Below, in pieces: positions 1 through 6,529 of a stretch of DNA of 6,529 nucleotides. Source of the DNA: Paenibacillus sp. UBA6285 (GTDB lineage Bacteria; Bacillota; Bacilli; Paenibacillales; Paenibacillaceae); assembly GCA_002438345.1 (NCBI GenBank), contig DJUJ01000231.1, positions 1,618-8,146 of the forward strand, in the 5' to 3' direction. The notes beneath the pieces are model-generated. The model was not told where the DNA came from, searched no databases, and saw only the letters and a program-made list of their open reading frames with translations. The first letter of the stretch is position 1. Every line of letters begins with the position of its first letter. The position numbers and the translations under genes are program-made.

Positions 1-476
1 ATGGAGTATTTCTGTATATATGGACTAGATAACCAGTAAAACAAGAACCTAGGATCTAATACTCTTTTGTCTGATCGAACTATGGTAACATGTGAATCAG
101 CCACAACTATTTTGTGATTAGTAGCCTTAGTTCTATAAAGAGCCACTCTTCCAATTGTTCCTTCTCCAGTTGAATTCCATAAAATATCATAATCCTGAAG
201 AAATCTTTCGGGCTGATAACTGTTTAATGTATTGGGATCAATAAATCTTGCCTTGCTTATATCAAACCCCGACCACTGAACACATTTTTGGGATATAACT
301 GGAATTTCTTGCATATCGTCAGCGTATTTAGGCGACTTCCCTCTTTGAATATACGCACATACAGTTTTCAATTTTACAACCGACCAATTATCAGGCACCT
401 TATAAGGTTGCTCCTCCTCAGGAACCAATGCTTCTTGTAGCAATTCCTCTGCCGTCTTCGCATTATTCTTACTCAT
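1..476 (-). CDS. hsdS: Type I restriction-modification specificity subunit HsdS, 3' end outside window
   Basis: DNA-recognition subunit of a type I R-M enzyme; it binds two half-sites and scaffolds HsdM and HsdR. The gene runs off the left edge, leaving 158 codons. The start is the ATG at 476-474, which overlaps the hsdM stop (ATGA) and has GGAGAG 8 nt upstream. Residues 1-25 are a hydrophilic lead-in (MSKNNAKTAEELL...). A target-recognition domain starts near 'VPDNWSVVKL' (28-37), followed by 'RGKSPKY' (45-51), 'IPVISQ' (58-63) and the HsdS-typical stretch 'DILWNSTGEGTIGRVAL' (97-113), then 'RFLFYWLSS' (143-151) leading towards the expected central helix. The second recognition domain and both long conserved helices are missing only because the window ends. 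The visible part reads more AT-rich than hsdM and hsdR, as is common for exchangeable recognition domains. The family is clear; the recognised sequence cannot be read from this. Confidence 0.93.
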   Translation of the reverse strand, partial: MSKNNAKTAEELLQEALVPEEEQPYKVPDNWSVVKLKTVCAYIQRGKSPKYADDMQEIPVISQKCVQWSGFDISKARFIDPNTLNSYQPERFLQDYDILWNSTGEGTIGRVALYRTKATNHKIVVADSHVTIVRSDKRVLDPRFLFYWLSSPYIQKYS

Positions 477-1957
477 ACCTTATACTCTCCACGTACTTCT
501 GCAACCTGAAGCAGCTCTTGACGCTCTTCAGCAGCATACTCTGGTTTGTTTTCAACCGCCTTAAGCTCCGCCACAACCTCAAGAAGCAATGTCATTGCTT
601 CATCCAGCTTGGCAATCGCTTCTTCCGCCGAATCAATCGGATCTGGCAGATTATCATAAGCAGACAAAGACTCATCCGCGATCAAACCAATATCCAAACT
701 GTCATCTTTCTTACGAATGTCCTCGCGAGTAAACACGTTAAATCTTTCGTCCTGCACACTGTTTCGATCCTCAGCCTTATAAGCCTCCACAAAAGCATCA
801 AAATGTGCCGTAGTCAGCGGAGTCCGCTTCCCGAAGCTCGGCATATTCGTCCGCAGGTCGTACACCCAAACGTCCTCTGAGCTATCCTTATCCGTCTTCT
901 CACGACTGAAGAACAGAACGTTTGTCTTTACTCCTTGAGCATAAAAAATCCCTGTAGGTAGCCGTAAAATCGTGTGTAGATTACACTTGTCCATCAAGTC
1001 GGCGCGAATTTTGGTACCGACCCCACCTTCAAACAATACGTTATCAGGAATAACTACCGCTGCACGAGCTTTCCCGTTCGCTTTTAACGCCCGATAAATA
1101 TGCTGTAAGAAGTTCAATTGCTTATTGGATGTCATAAATGTTAAGTCATCACGAGTAAGCCCTTCTCCGCCTTGTTTAGTACCAAACGGCGGATTGGTCA
1201 TGATTACATCGTAATTCTTCAAACCTTTCCCTAGATCGGAAAGTGTATCTCCAAGCATAATATCCCCATGAAGATCATGAAGCATCGCATTCATCATAGC
1301 TAACCGATGCGTATCTTTAACAAGCTCCACACCTGTGAAAGCTTCATTTCTTTGAAACTCTGCTTCTTTTTCACTTAGATCAAAATACTCATCCGTCTTA
1401 CTGCGAATATGTCTATCCGCTGCGATCATAAACCCAAACGTGCCTGCGGCAGGATCATTACAGCGTTCGCCAGACTGTGGATCAACCAGCTTCACGATTA
1501 CATCTATCAATGGACGCGGCGTAAAATATTGTCCCGCGCCCGATTTGGTTTCACTCGCATTTTTCTCCAGCAGTCCCTCATAAAGATCGCCAAGTCCTTC
1601 TTCTTTGGCGGAATACCAATCGAGTTGATCAATGGAACGTACGATTTTTTCCAGATTCTTGGGTTCATCGATATTAGAGCTAGCATTCATATAGATCTGC
1701 TTGATGATCTCGTTTCCTTCTTGACCTAATTCTAGCAAGAGTCGGCGATAATGAGTTGTTAGTTCCAAACCATGTCGCTCTTGTAACGAATCCCAGCGAT
1801 ATTGTTCAGGAAGAATCCCCTCATTCTCCGTCTCCTTCATCATTTTTAGAAAAAGAAGATACGTTAATTCTGTTACATATTGGTGATACGTGATTCCGTC
1901 ATCACGAAGTACATTACACAGGTTCCAAAGCTTCTGTACGATTTCCTGATTTCTCAT
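473..1957 (-). CDS. hsdM: Type I restriction-modification N6-adenine methyltransferase subunit HsdM
   Basis: Methylates adenine (N6) using S-adenosylmethionine, as an M2S complex with HsdS; with HsdR it forms the restricting complex. At 494 residues it is slightly shorter than EcoKI HsdM. Residues 1-125 form the HsdM N-terminal helical domain. The catalytic domain opens with 'GQYFTPRPLI' (142-151). SAM-binding motif I is 'DPAAGTFGFM' (168-177), with Phe where a small residue is usual. Motif IV, the adenine-MTase active site, is 'NPPFG' (255-259). EcoKI-like stretches follow: 'SNKQLNFLQHI' (277-287), 'PDNVLFEGG' (304-312), 'LPTGIFYAQGVKTNVLFF' (333-350) and 'DLRTNMPSFGKRTP' (367-380). A helical tail (about 440-494) should contact HsdS. 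The N-terminus matches the family start, confirming the ATG. The gene lies 3 nt after hsdR and overlaps hsdS. No key residue is lost, so it is probably active. Confidence 0.97.
   Translation of the reverse strand: MRNQEIVQKLWNLCNVLRDDGITYHQYVTELTYLLFLKMMKETENEGILPEQYRWDSLQERHGLELTTHYRRLLLELGQEGNEIIKQIYMNASSNIDEPKNLEKIVRSIDQLDWYSAKEEGLGDLYEGLLEKNASETKSGAGQYFTPRPLIDVIVKLVDPQSGERCNDPAAGTFGFMIAADRHIRSKTDEYFDLSEKEAEFQRNEAFTGVELVKDTHRLAMMNAMLHDLHGDIMLGDTLSDLGKGLKNYDVIMTNPPFGTKQGGEGLTRDDLTFMTSNKQLNFLQHIYRALKANGKARAAVVIPDNVLFEGGVGTKIRADLMDKCNLHTILRLPTGIFYAQGVKTNVLFFSREKTDKDSSEDVWVYDLRTNMPSFGKRTPLTTAHFDAFVEAYKAEDRNSVQDERFNVFTREDIRKKDDSLDIGLIADESLSAYDNLPDPIDSAEEAIAKLDEAMTLLLEVVAELKAVENKPEYAAEERQELLQVAEVRGEYKV
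485..490 (-). promoter_or_regulatory. Ribosome binding site of hsdS, inside hsdM
   Basis: GGAGAG on the minus strand, 8 nt before the hsdS ATG and inside the last codons of hsdM. With the 4-nt ATGA overlap it supports the chosen hsdS start and suggests translational coupling of HsdS to HsdM. Confidence 0.7.
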
Positions 1958-1960
1958 ATT

Positions 1961-4900
1961 CTAAGCTTGCTCCTTCTCTCTAGGTGGATATAGCGCAACG
2001 TTTATTGTAGCAACAATCTGGTCCAATTGACCATCAAAAATTTTATTCAACTGCTTATAGCCGCCCTTGCTGCGGAAAGGTTCCACATCAAACGCTTTTT
2101 CAGGATTAGGGTCTAAGACCGATTCTTGAAGCAATTGCTTCTCAATTCGTTTCAGCCAGTCTTTTTGCACTTTTGGCCAAACTCTCATCTCATAAATTTT
2201 CTTCATCGCTTTCTCGATCCGTTCCTCATGACTGATTAGCGGATCACCAAGCGCCTGCTGGCGGATAAAACTGATGATGTCTGCGGCAATGTCCTGCTGC
2301 TTCACATCGCGCCATGCGGTTTGCAGATTTTTTTCCGTAAATCCTTTCTGATCCAGAGCCACACGAAGCTTCCGCAGTTCTTCCCGAGTCAGATCATTTG
2401 GGCGTGTGCAGATAATATTTAGTGCTGGAATCAGGTTTATGTTCTCACGGATAAAACCATTGAATCCTTCCAGATAATCCTCTGGCTTGTTGGCATCGCC
2501 ATAACCACGAGTAACTCCAATCAATTTATCTTGGTGATCCGAGATGAACTGACGATTATGGCGTCCCCGATTTTCTTCAATAAAATGCAGTAATTGCGGC
2601 TTGCGCAGTAATGTTTCACTTACCTGCTCAGCGCTTGCCTTTTTCACCTCATCTATATACTCATCGATATTCTTCCCATCGGATAGAGCTTTAAAATCCT
2701 CATGATCCTGCGGCGTCCAGCGCTGCTTCTTTCGCTGCATCTTAGCAACGATCTCTTCCTGATGAGACTTCATGTGATGCTCACTCTTCATCTGCTTCAG
2801 CTCATCTACCAAAAGATCCAAGGTGACCTTTGGTCTCGTCACTACAGGTTTCATGTCCGTATAAGGCTTAAGCGATTCATAGATGCCTACAGCATCATAG
2901 ATCATAAAATGATCCTTATCGATTTCATCACAGCGACGGGTAGCGCGTCCCAACATTTGTTCATACAGGATACGGGAACGAACCCTCCGTAGGAAGACTA
3001 CATGGGAGATACTCGGGATATCGATTCCAGTCGTAAGCAGATCCACCGTAACTACGATGTTAGGACGCCGTTCATTTTTAAAGAGCTTAATAGCATGTAG
3101 TGGATCTCTGATCGAACCTGTAATCTTTAGAATCGCACCATCGTCTATAGGGCCATATTTCTTCTCCAATTCTTCCTTAAACATCCGAACTACCATGTCT
3201 GCATGATCATCTGTTGCCGCAAAAATCAGGGTCTTACCATCCGCTTCTGGATCTATATATTCAGTCAGCGCCTCTAGCACCACACGATTAAAATTCTCCG
3301 TGATCACTGTCTTATTGAACTGCGTTACTTCGATGCTGACCTCATCTTCCAGCATTTCTTTTTCCACGGTTCCTAAATCCACATTATAGACTGCCACTTC
3401 CTCACCGATTTGCCACTTGATCCCGTTCTTCTTTAGTTCGGTTTCAAACTGAATAGGCGGCTCATGGTCGATCAGATACCCATCAATGACAGCCTCGCGG
3501 TAGGAGTAGTTAAAGATTGCCTTATCAAAAATCTCAACGGTATGAAGGGCTGGGGTAGCGGTTAATCCGATACGCACGGCATCAAAGTAATCCAGTACCT
3601 TACGATACTTGCTCACATAGTCGGCATGATCTCGAAACTCCAGTTCAATCTCTGTCATTTCCTTATCTAGAGTGTAGCCACGGTGAGCTTCATCCACGAT
3701 AATACAATCGTACTGATCTACAGAAGGAATGCCCTTGTCGTCATCGCTATAAAAAAGTCTTTTTACCATACCCTGAACAGTTGCGATCTGTACCTTAGTT
3801 TCCGCATTTGGCTTCTTATCATCCAAAGTCTGAAGTTCAAAAATCTCAGTAAATGAATGATAGCTCTCCAGCTTAGAATCCTTAAATGCAGCCTCAGCCT
3901 GACGGCCTAAAGCAGAACGGTCAACCAGGAATAAAATTCTTTTAAACCGATTATGTTTGATCAGTCGGTAGATTAAGCCAATAGCCATTCTCGTCTTTCC
4001 TGTACCTGTTGCCATAGCTACAAGAATTTTACGCTGACCAGCTTCTATCGCTTGTTCTACAGACAAAATCGCATTCTCCTGATATTCACGCAAATGCAGA
4101 TAATCCAGCGATTCATCGCGGAGATCTTTTGACGCCTGATCTATGTCCTGCTGTAAAAGAGCTTTTAGACCTTCAGGAGAATACCACGTTTGCAGCACTC
4201 TGGCATGGTTCGTAGATTTGCGCGCATCCAGAAACCATATCCCCGACTTATGCTCAAGCTGCTTCAAATAAGGGCGTCCATTAGTCGCAAAAAGAAACGG
4301 CACCTGATAGTTCCCCCACGGACCATGAATAATTTCCTCGCCATGTTTAATCACATAGGAAGCGTATTTCTTGGCCTGCTCAATGTCGGTTTGAACATCT
4401 TTGCTCTGTCTTTTAGCTTCAACGATACCGATGAATTCCATACCATAAAATAAGGCATAATCGGCAAAACCGTTCTTCAGCGGCCATTCTGCAATAGCAA
4501 GGTATCTGCCTTTTTCAGGGCGAGTTCCTGCGCTAAAACGCAGTTGTAATGTATCTGCTTCCCAGCCAGCTTGACGAAGTTTATCATCAATAATGACTCT
4601 GGTCTCTGCCTCGGTAAACTTTAATGCACTCCCCAGCTGTCTAGCCTTGGAATGACGTTTTTGTTTCTCATCTGGGGTTTTAGCATCCTGCTGCTGAGTA
4701 AGCTTCAACAATTCCTGTTCCAGTTGCTGTACTTTGGCATCATAAGAAGCGGCCAGTATCTCAAGTTGCTCCTCATTCTGTGAGTCCTCCACTTTAGAAG
4801 GTTCGACATACTCTGGAGCTATGAAGTCCCAGTCCCCATATACCTGCATAAACCAGATGGATAAGCGAAAGGCCATGTTCAGCAAAGCTTTGGCTTCCTC

Positions 4901-5212
4901 CGTAGTTCCGTAGATGCCTTCTTCGTGATTGGCTTTATTCCCGATTTTACGAATGGCATGAAGAATATCGAGTAGTTCTTCCGTCAGAAGATCTTCTTGC
5001 TTTAAGAGCCTGAGCCTATCGTCTTGAGTCGCTCTGTCTAATGATTGCAGTTCTTCAATTGCACATATGTATTTCGTTATCGTCTCTCCAAACATACGGA
5101 GTTTTATCAGAGAGGTATTCGGGTCAATATAAACGTTCCGCTCGGCCATTTCAGCCAAATTGGAGAGAATATTCCAATGGTTCGATAAGAAAGTGAAATT
5201 GCTGTTGTTCAT
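1961..5212 (-). CDS. hsdR: Type I restriction endonuclease subunit HsdR, EcoKI-like
   Basis: Motor and nuclease subunit: joins M2S, pulls in DNA with an ATP-driven translocase and cuts unmodified DNA away from the site. It has 1083 residues, complete but shorter than EcoKI HsdR. The start 'MNNSNFTFL', with 'DPNTSLIKLRMFGE' (30-43) and 'IRKIGNKANHE' (87-97), matches the helical N-terminal domain of type IA HsdR. A likely coiled coil follows (about 145-178). The PD-(D/E)xK nuclease shows D251, E265-A-K267 and the QxxxY motif Q279-Y283. The SF2 motor has Walker A 'ATGTGKT' (401-407), 'DEAH' (507-510), 'TATP' (551-554) and motif VI 'QMLGRATRR' (752-760). The C-terminal region (about 800-1083) should dock on HsdM/HsdS. 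All catalytic residues looked for are present, so the protein should be functional. First gene of the hsdRMS operon; a GAGGTG site lies 5 nt before the ATG. Confidence 0.97.
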   Translation of the reverse strand: MNNSNFTFLSNHWNILSNLAEMAERNVYIDPNTSLIKLRMFGETITKYICAIEELQSLDRATQDDRLRLLKQEDLLTEELLDILHAIRKIGNKANHEEGIYGTTEEAKALLNMAFRLSIWFMQVYGDWDFIAPEYVEPSKVEDSQNEEQLEILAASYDAKVQQLEQELLKLTQQQDAKTPDEKQKRHSKARQLGSALKFTEAETRVIIDDKLRQAGWEADTLQLRFSAGTRPEKGRYLAIAEWPLKNGFADYALFYGMEFIGIVEAKRQSKDVQTDIEQAKKYASYVIKHGEEIIHGPWGNYQVPFLFATNGRPYLKQLEHKSGIWFLDARKSTNHARVLQTWYSPEGLKALLQQDIDQASKDLRDESLDYLHLREYQENAILSVEQAIEAGQRKILVAMATGTGKTRMAIGLIYRLIKHNRFKRILFLVDRSALGRQAEAAFKDSKLESYHSFTEIFELQTLDDKKPNAETKVQIATVQGMVKRLFYSDDDKGIPSVDQYDCIIVDEAHRGYTLDKEMTEIELEFRDHADYVSKYRKVLDYFDAVRIGLTATPALHTVEIFDKAIFNYSYREAVIDGYLIDHEPPIQFETELKKNGIKWQIGEEVAVYNVDLGTVEKEMLEDEVSIEVTQFNKTVITENFNRVVLEALTEYIDPEADGKTLIFAATDDHADMVVRMFKEELEKKYGPIDDGAILKITGSIRDPLHAIKLFKNERRPNIVVTVDLLTTGIDIPSISHVVFLRRVRSRILYEQMLGRATRRCDEIDKDHFMIYDAVGIYESLKPYTDMKPVVTRPKVTLDLLVDELKQMKSEHHMKSHQEEIVAKMQRKKQRWTPQDHEDFKALSDGKNIDEYIDEVKKASAEQVSETLLRKPQLLHFIEENRGRHNRQFISDHQDKLIGVTRGYGDANKPEDYLEGFNGFIRENINLIPALNIICTRPNDLTREELRKLRVALDQKGFTEKNLQTAWRDVKQQDIAADIISFIRQQALGDPLISHEERIEKAMKKIYEMRVWPKVQKDWLKRIEKQLLQESVLDPNPEKAFDVEPFRSKGGYKQLNKIFDGQLDQIVATINVALYPPREKEQA
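1970..1975 (-). promoter_or_regulatory. Ribosome binding site of hsdM, inside the hsdR 3' end
   Basis: AAGGAG on the minus strand within the last codons of hsdR, 12 nt before the hsdM ATG. The spacing is a little longer than ideal. The hsdR stop (TAG) lies between it and the start, so terminating ribosomes probably help to start hsdM. Confidence 0.6.
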
Positions 5213-5217
5213 TTCTT

Positions 5218-5224
5218 CACCTCT
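5218..5224 (-). promoter_or_regulatory. Ribosome binding site of hsdR
   Basis: AGAGGTG on the minus strand, 5 nt before the ATG. It fixes the hsdR start, which also agrees with the family N-terminus. Confidence 0.65.
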
Positions 5225-5257
5225 GGATGTTTTATTCGTAAAATGTAAAATGATGCA

Positions 5258-5273
5258 TAGGAAAATTTTCCTA
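5258..5273. promoter_or_regulatory. Perfect 16-bp palindrome in the hsdR leader, candidate operator
   Basis: TAGGAAAATTTTCCTA is its own reverse complement over all 16 bases, with no spacer. It sits 45 nt upstream of the hsdR start, in the only gap ahead of the operon. A dimeric repressor or activator could bind here. It has no loop and no following T-run, so it is not a rho-independent terminator. The palindrome is seen directly; the operator role is inferred. Confidence 0.45.
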
Positions 5274-5275
5274 CA

Positions 5276-5305
5276 TCTATATTAACATGTTTAAATACAA
5301 GGGAA
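5276..5305 (-). promoter_or_regulatory. Weak candidate promoter for hsdRMS
   Basis: Reading the minus strand, a TATAGA -10-like hexamer (5281-5276) lies 18 bp after a poor -35-like TTCCCT (5305-5300). An alternative -35, TTGTAT (5300-5295), is only 13 bp away from the -10. If the -10 is used, transcription would begin near 5269, inside the 16-bp palindrome. Neither -35 is convincing, and the operon could also be read through from the upstream gene. Confidence 0.25.
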
Positions 5306-5336
5306 AAATAAAAGTAAGAGCTATGTTGAGTCCTCG

Positions 5337-6284
5337 TTATTTCGTCTCATCTATTCGTCTAAGCCATGCTTCAAAATAGCTTCTACTAGGTTTCTCATAC
5401 CAATCATTGCATAACAGATATTCTGTCCCGTTAATTTCATATGGATCGGCGTAGAATCTGGAATGCCCGTTTACATTTCGCTGTTCAGTCATAGAAAAAG
5501 TATGATCAATCTTTTTTATAACTGGAAAATTGATATTAAATGTTTTCTTAGAATAGTCTCCTCGCTGCAACCGCTCAACCTCTTGTTCTGTTATCAAATC
5601 ATTTGTTATCAATCGATTAAAACTGGATCTAACCAATGCACCAATCTTTATAACCTCAGATCCTTTAAAATCAGCAGGTAATTCCTTAGCTTTTACAGGT
5701 GATTTTGGTAGACCTACTGGCTGTTGATCTTCTGCAAAAAGATTGTACATTTGAATACTTCGCATAAATAACTCTGAAGTGTCTGACACAGAATTGGATA
5801 AGGCTGTGACAACATTAAATATTTTCTCCTGGAAATCCTCATTGCACAGAAGCTCAAAATTGAAATTCAAACCCTTTTTCTGAAATAGCTCTTGGAGTTC
5901 ACTTATGTAGAGTTGCAACGGTTCACGAACCGCACCATATATCTTAGGAGCAGCAAAGATGATATTGCCAGCATTAAAATTAAAATACCGAAAATAATCA
6001 CTAACCCTGCTCTCGATCTTTGACTGATAAGCTGGATCTATTAAATGCCCATTTTTGAGCTTGGCTGCTCGCGTTGTAAAATCCAACTCCCATACACTTG
6101 CATATGGATCTTTGTCTTTGTTCAGCAAGCATCTGCCTATATTTTTGCGGAAAATACTTCTATCCTTATTCTCCTGTACAAAATGCTGCTTCAAACGCGA
6201 TCGAAGTTGGTTAGGATCAGTATATGTGCCAACTCGAACAATTCGATCAGCACCATGCCCGTATTCATCTGTTATAGACTCCAT
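5337..6284 (-). CDS. GIY-YIG-like nuclease-family protein next to hsdRMS, probably missing its 5' end
   Basis: 315 residues. Residues 14-95 resemble an uncharacterised GIY-YIG nuclease group: 'RIVRVGT' (14-20) takes the YIG-strand place, 'LRSRLKQHF' (27-35) carries the helix arginine, 'SIFRKNIGRCLL' (43-54) is family-typical, and E91 is a candidate metal-binding glutamate. Relatives as I recall them have a 'GVYxxFE'-type first strand (the GIY half) before this; here only 13 residues precede it, and an in-frame stop lies at 6326-6324. No Shine-Dalgarno sequence precedes the ATG. A middle region (about 105-200) has no recognised domain. The C-terminal module (about 211-312) has 'YSKKTFNINFP' (244-254), 'RFYADPY' (276-282) and a closing 'WYEKP...FEAWLRR'; I recall a similar tail in other restriction or DNA-binding proteins. 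It ends 124 bp before hsdR on the same strand. No transmembrane segment or signal peptide is seen. Nuclease activity is doubtful without the first strand. Confidence 0.72.
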   Translation of the reverse strand: MESITDEYGHGADRIVRVGTYTDPNQLRSRLKQHFVQENKDRSIFRKNIGRCLLNKDKDPYASVWELDFTTRAAKLKNGHLIDPAYQSKIESRVSDYFRYFNFNAGNIIFAAPKIYGAVREPLQLYISELQELFQKKGLNFNFELLCNEDFQEKIFNVVTALSNSVSDTSELFMRSIQMYNLFAEDQQPVGLPKSPVKAKELPADFKGSEVIKIGALVRSSFNRLITNDLITEQEVERLQRGDYSKKTFNINFPVIKKIDHTFSMTEQRNVNGHSRFYADPYEINGTEYLLCNDWYEKPSRSYFEAWLRRIDETK

Positions 6285-6286
6285 TT
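6284..6286. other. Coding-strand switch, possible rearrangement breakpoint
   Basis: The minus-strand GIY-YIG-like gene begins at 6284, and a plus-strand protein-like frame is continuous from about 6286. Neither has a convincing start signal, there is no intergenic space between them, and each seems to lack its N-terminus. This pattern fits an inversion or deletion junction, or an assembly chimera. It is inferred from coding signals only. Confidence 0.4.
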
Positions 6287-6529
6287 CTAAGGAGCAATTG
6301 GAGCAAAGCTTTAAAGATAAATCTTATGTAGAACTTAAAGATCTAGTGCAATTAATCGAAGAAAACTTTGGATTCAACGTTTCACTACAAAGAAAAGATG
6401 AGCGGCCTACATTCACGGATGAACAAAAGAAGAGAATGACTTCAGTAATTTTTAAAGATGAAGGTGTTCTGTCGCAACTTCAGCAAGCTCAGAAAGATCG
6501 TAAAGATGGAATTTCCACATACAGTGACA
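6286..6529 (+). CDS. Unrecognised small protein, fragment without clear start, runs off window
   Basis: An open plus-strand frame of 81 codons continues past the right edge. It translates to a hydrophilic, helix-rich chain: 'SKEQLEQSFKDKSYVELKDL' opens it, then 'IEENFGF', 'FTDEQKKRMTSVIF' and 'LSQLQQAQKDRKDGISTYSD'. Composition and codon use look like real coding sequence. There is no ATG at the head. In-frame starts are TTG at 6298, whose AAGGAG (6289-6294) is only 3 nt away and so too close, and ATG at 6436, which would discard half of the protein-like part. Upstream the frame stays open, but there it is antisense to the GIY-YIG-like gene. I do not recognise the family. The closing stretch faintly recalls the tails of small antitoxins, but this is only an impression. 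Confidence 0.45.

Noticed and set aside
428..880. 150-codon open frame on the plus strand
   Set aside because: Lies antisense inside hsdM and hsdS, has no ribosome binding site, and its translation does not resemble a protein family.
1409..1729. 106-codon open frame on the plus strand
   Set aside because: Antisense to the conserved catalytic part of hsdM, which explains the DNA fully.
2328..2334. Run of seven A in the hsdR coding strand as a phase-variation tract
   Set aside because: Seven bases is short for slipped-strand switching, and the frame is intact; it is ordinary Lys/Asn codon use.
2702..4453. Plus-strand open frames at 2702-2992 and 4190-4453
   Set aside because: Both are antisense to conserved hsdR domains and show no start signals.
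5258..5273. CodY box in the hsdR leader
   Set aside because: The palindrome contains GAAAATTTTC, but CodY boxes have the halves in the other order (AATTTTC then GAAAATT). Only one half-site fits.
5300..5336. Rho-independent terminator after the GIY-YIG-like gene
   Set aside because: There is a T-rich stretch on the minus strand, but no stable GC-rich stem before it, so read-through into hsdR is possible.
5463..6290. Plus-strand open frames at 5463-5681 and 6045-6290
   Set aside because: Antisense to the GIY-YIG-like gene; composition is Cys- and Ile-rich, as expected from antisense reading.

Overview
The window looks like chromosomal accessory DNA from a low-to-moderate GC Gram-positive bacterium, most likely a Bacillales member such as Paenibacillus or a relative. 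This rests on codon choice, purine-rich GGAG/GAGG-type ribosome binding sites and AT-rich intergenic DNA. The assignment is an inference, because no taxonomic marker gene is present.

Almost all of it is a defence locus transcribed on the minus strand, read from high to low coordinates. At 6284-5337 is a 315-residue protein with a partial GIY-YIG-type fold and a separate C-terminal module. A 124-bp AT-rich gap (5336-5213) follows, holding a perfect 16-bp palindrome and a weak promoter candidate. Then comes a type I restriction-modification operon in the order hsdR (5212-1961), hsdM (1957-473), hsdS (476-1, running off the window). hsdR and hsdM are 3 nt apart, and hsdM and hsdS overlap by ATGA. 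HsdR and HsdM align by eye along their lengths with the E. coli EcoKI subunits as I recall them, so this is a type IA-like system. HsdS should direct the M2S core to a bipartite site, HsdM methylates adenine there, and HsdR translocates and cuts unmodified DNA. Only the first target-recognition domain of HsdS is visible, so the recognised sequence cannot be stated.

The least ordinary place is the right edge. At about 6285 the coding strand switches. The minus-strand GIY-YIG gene begins there without a ribosome binding site and without the first GIY strand of its fold. From the same point an unrelated, protein-like open frame runs rightwards on the plus strand without an ATG at its head and leaves the window. 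Two genes that both lose their 5' ends at one point suggest an inversion or deletion breakpoint, or an assembly chimera.
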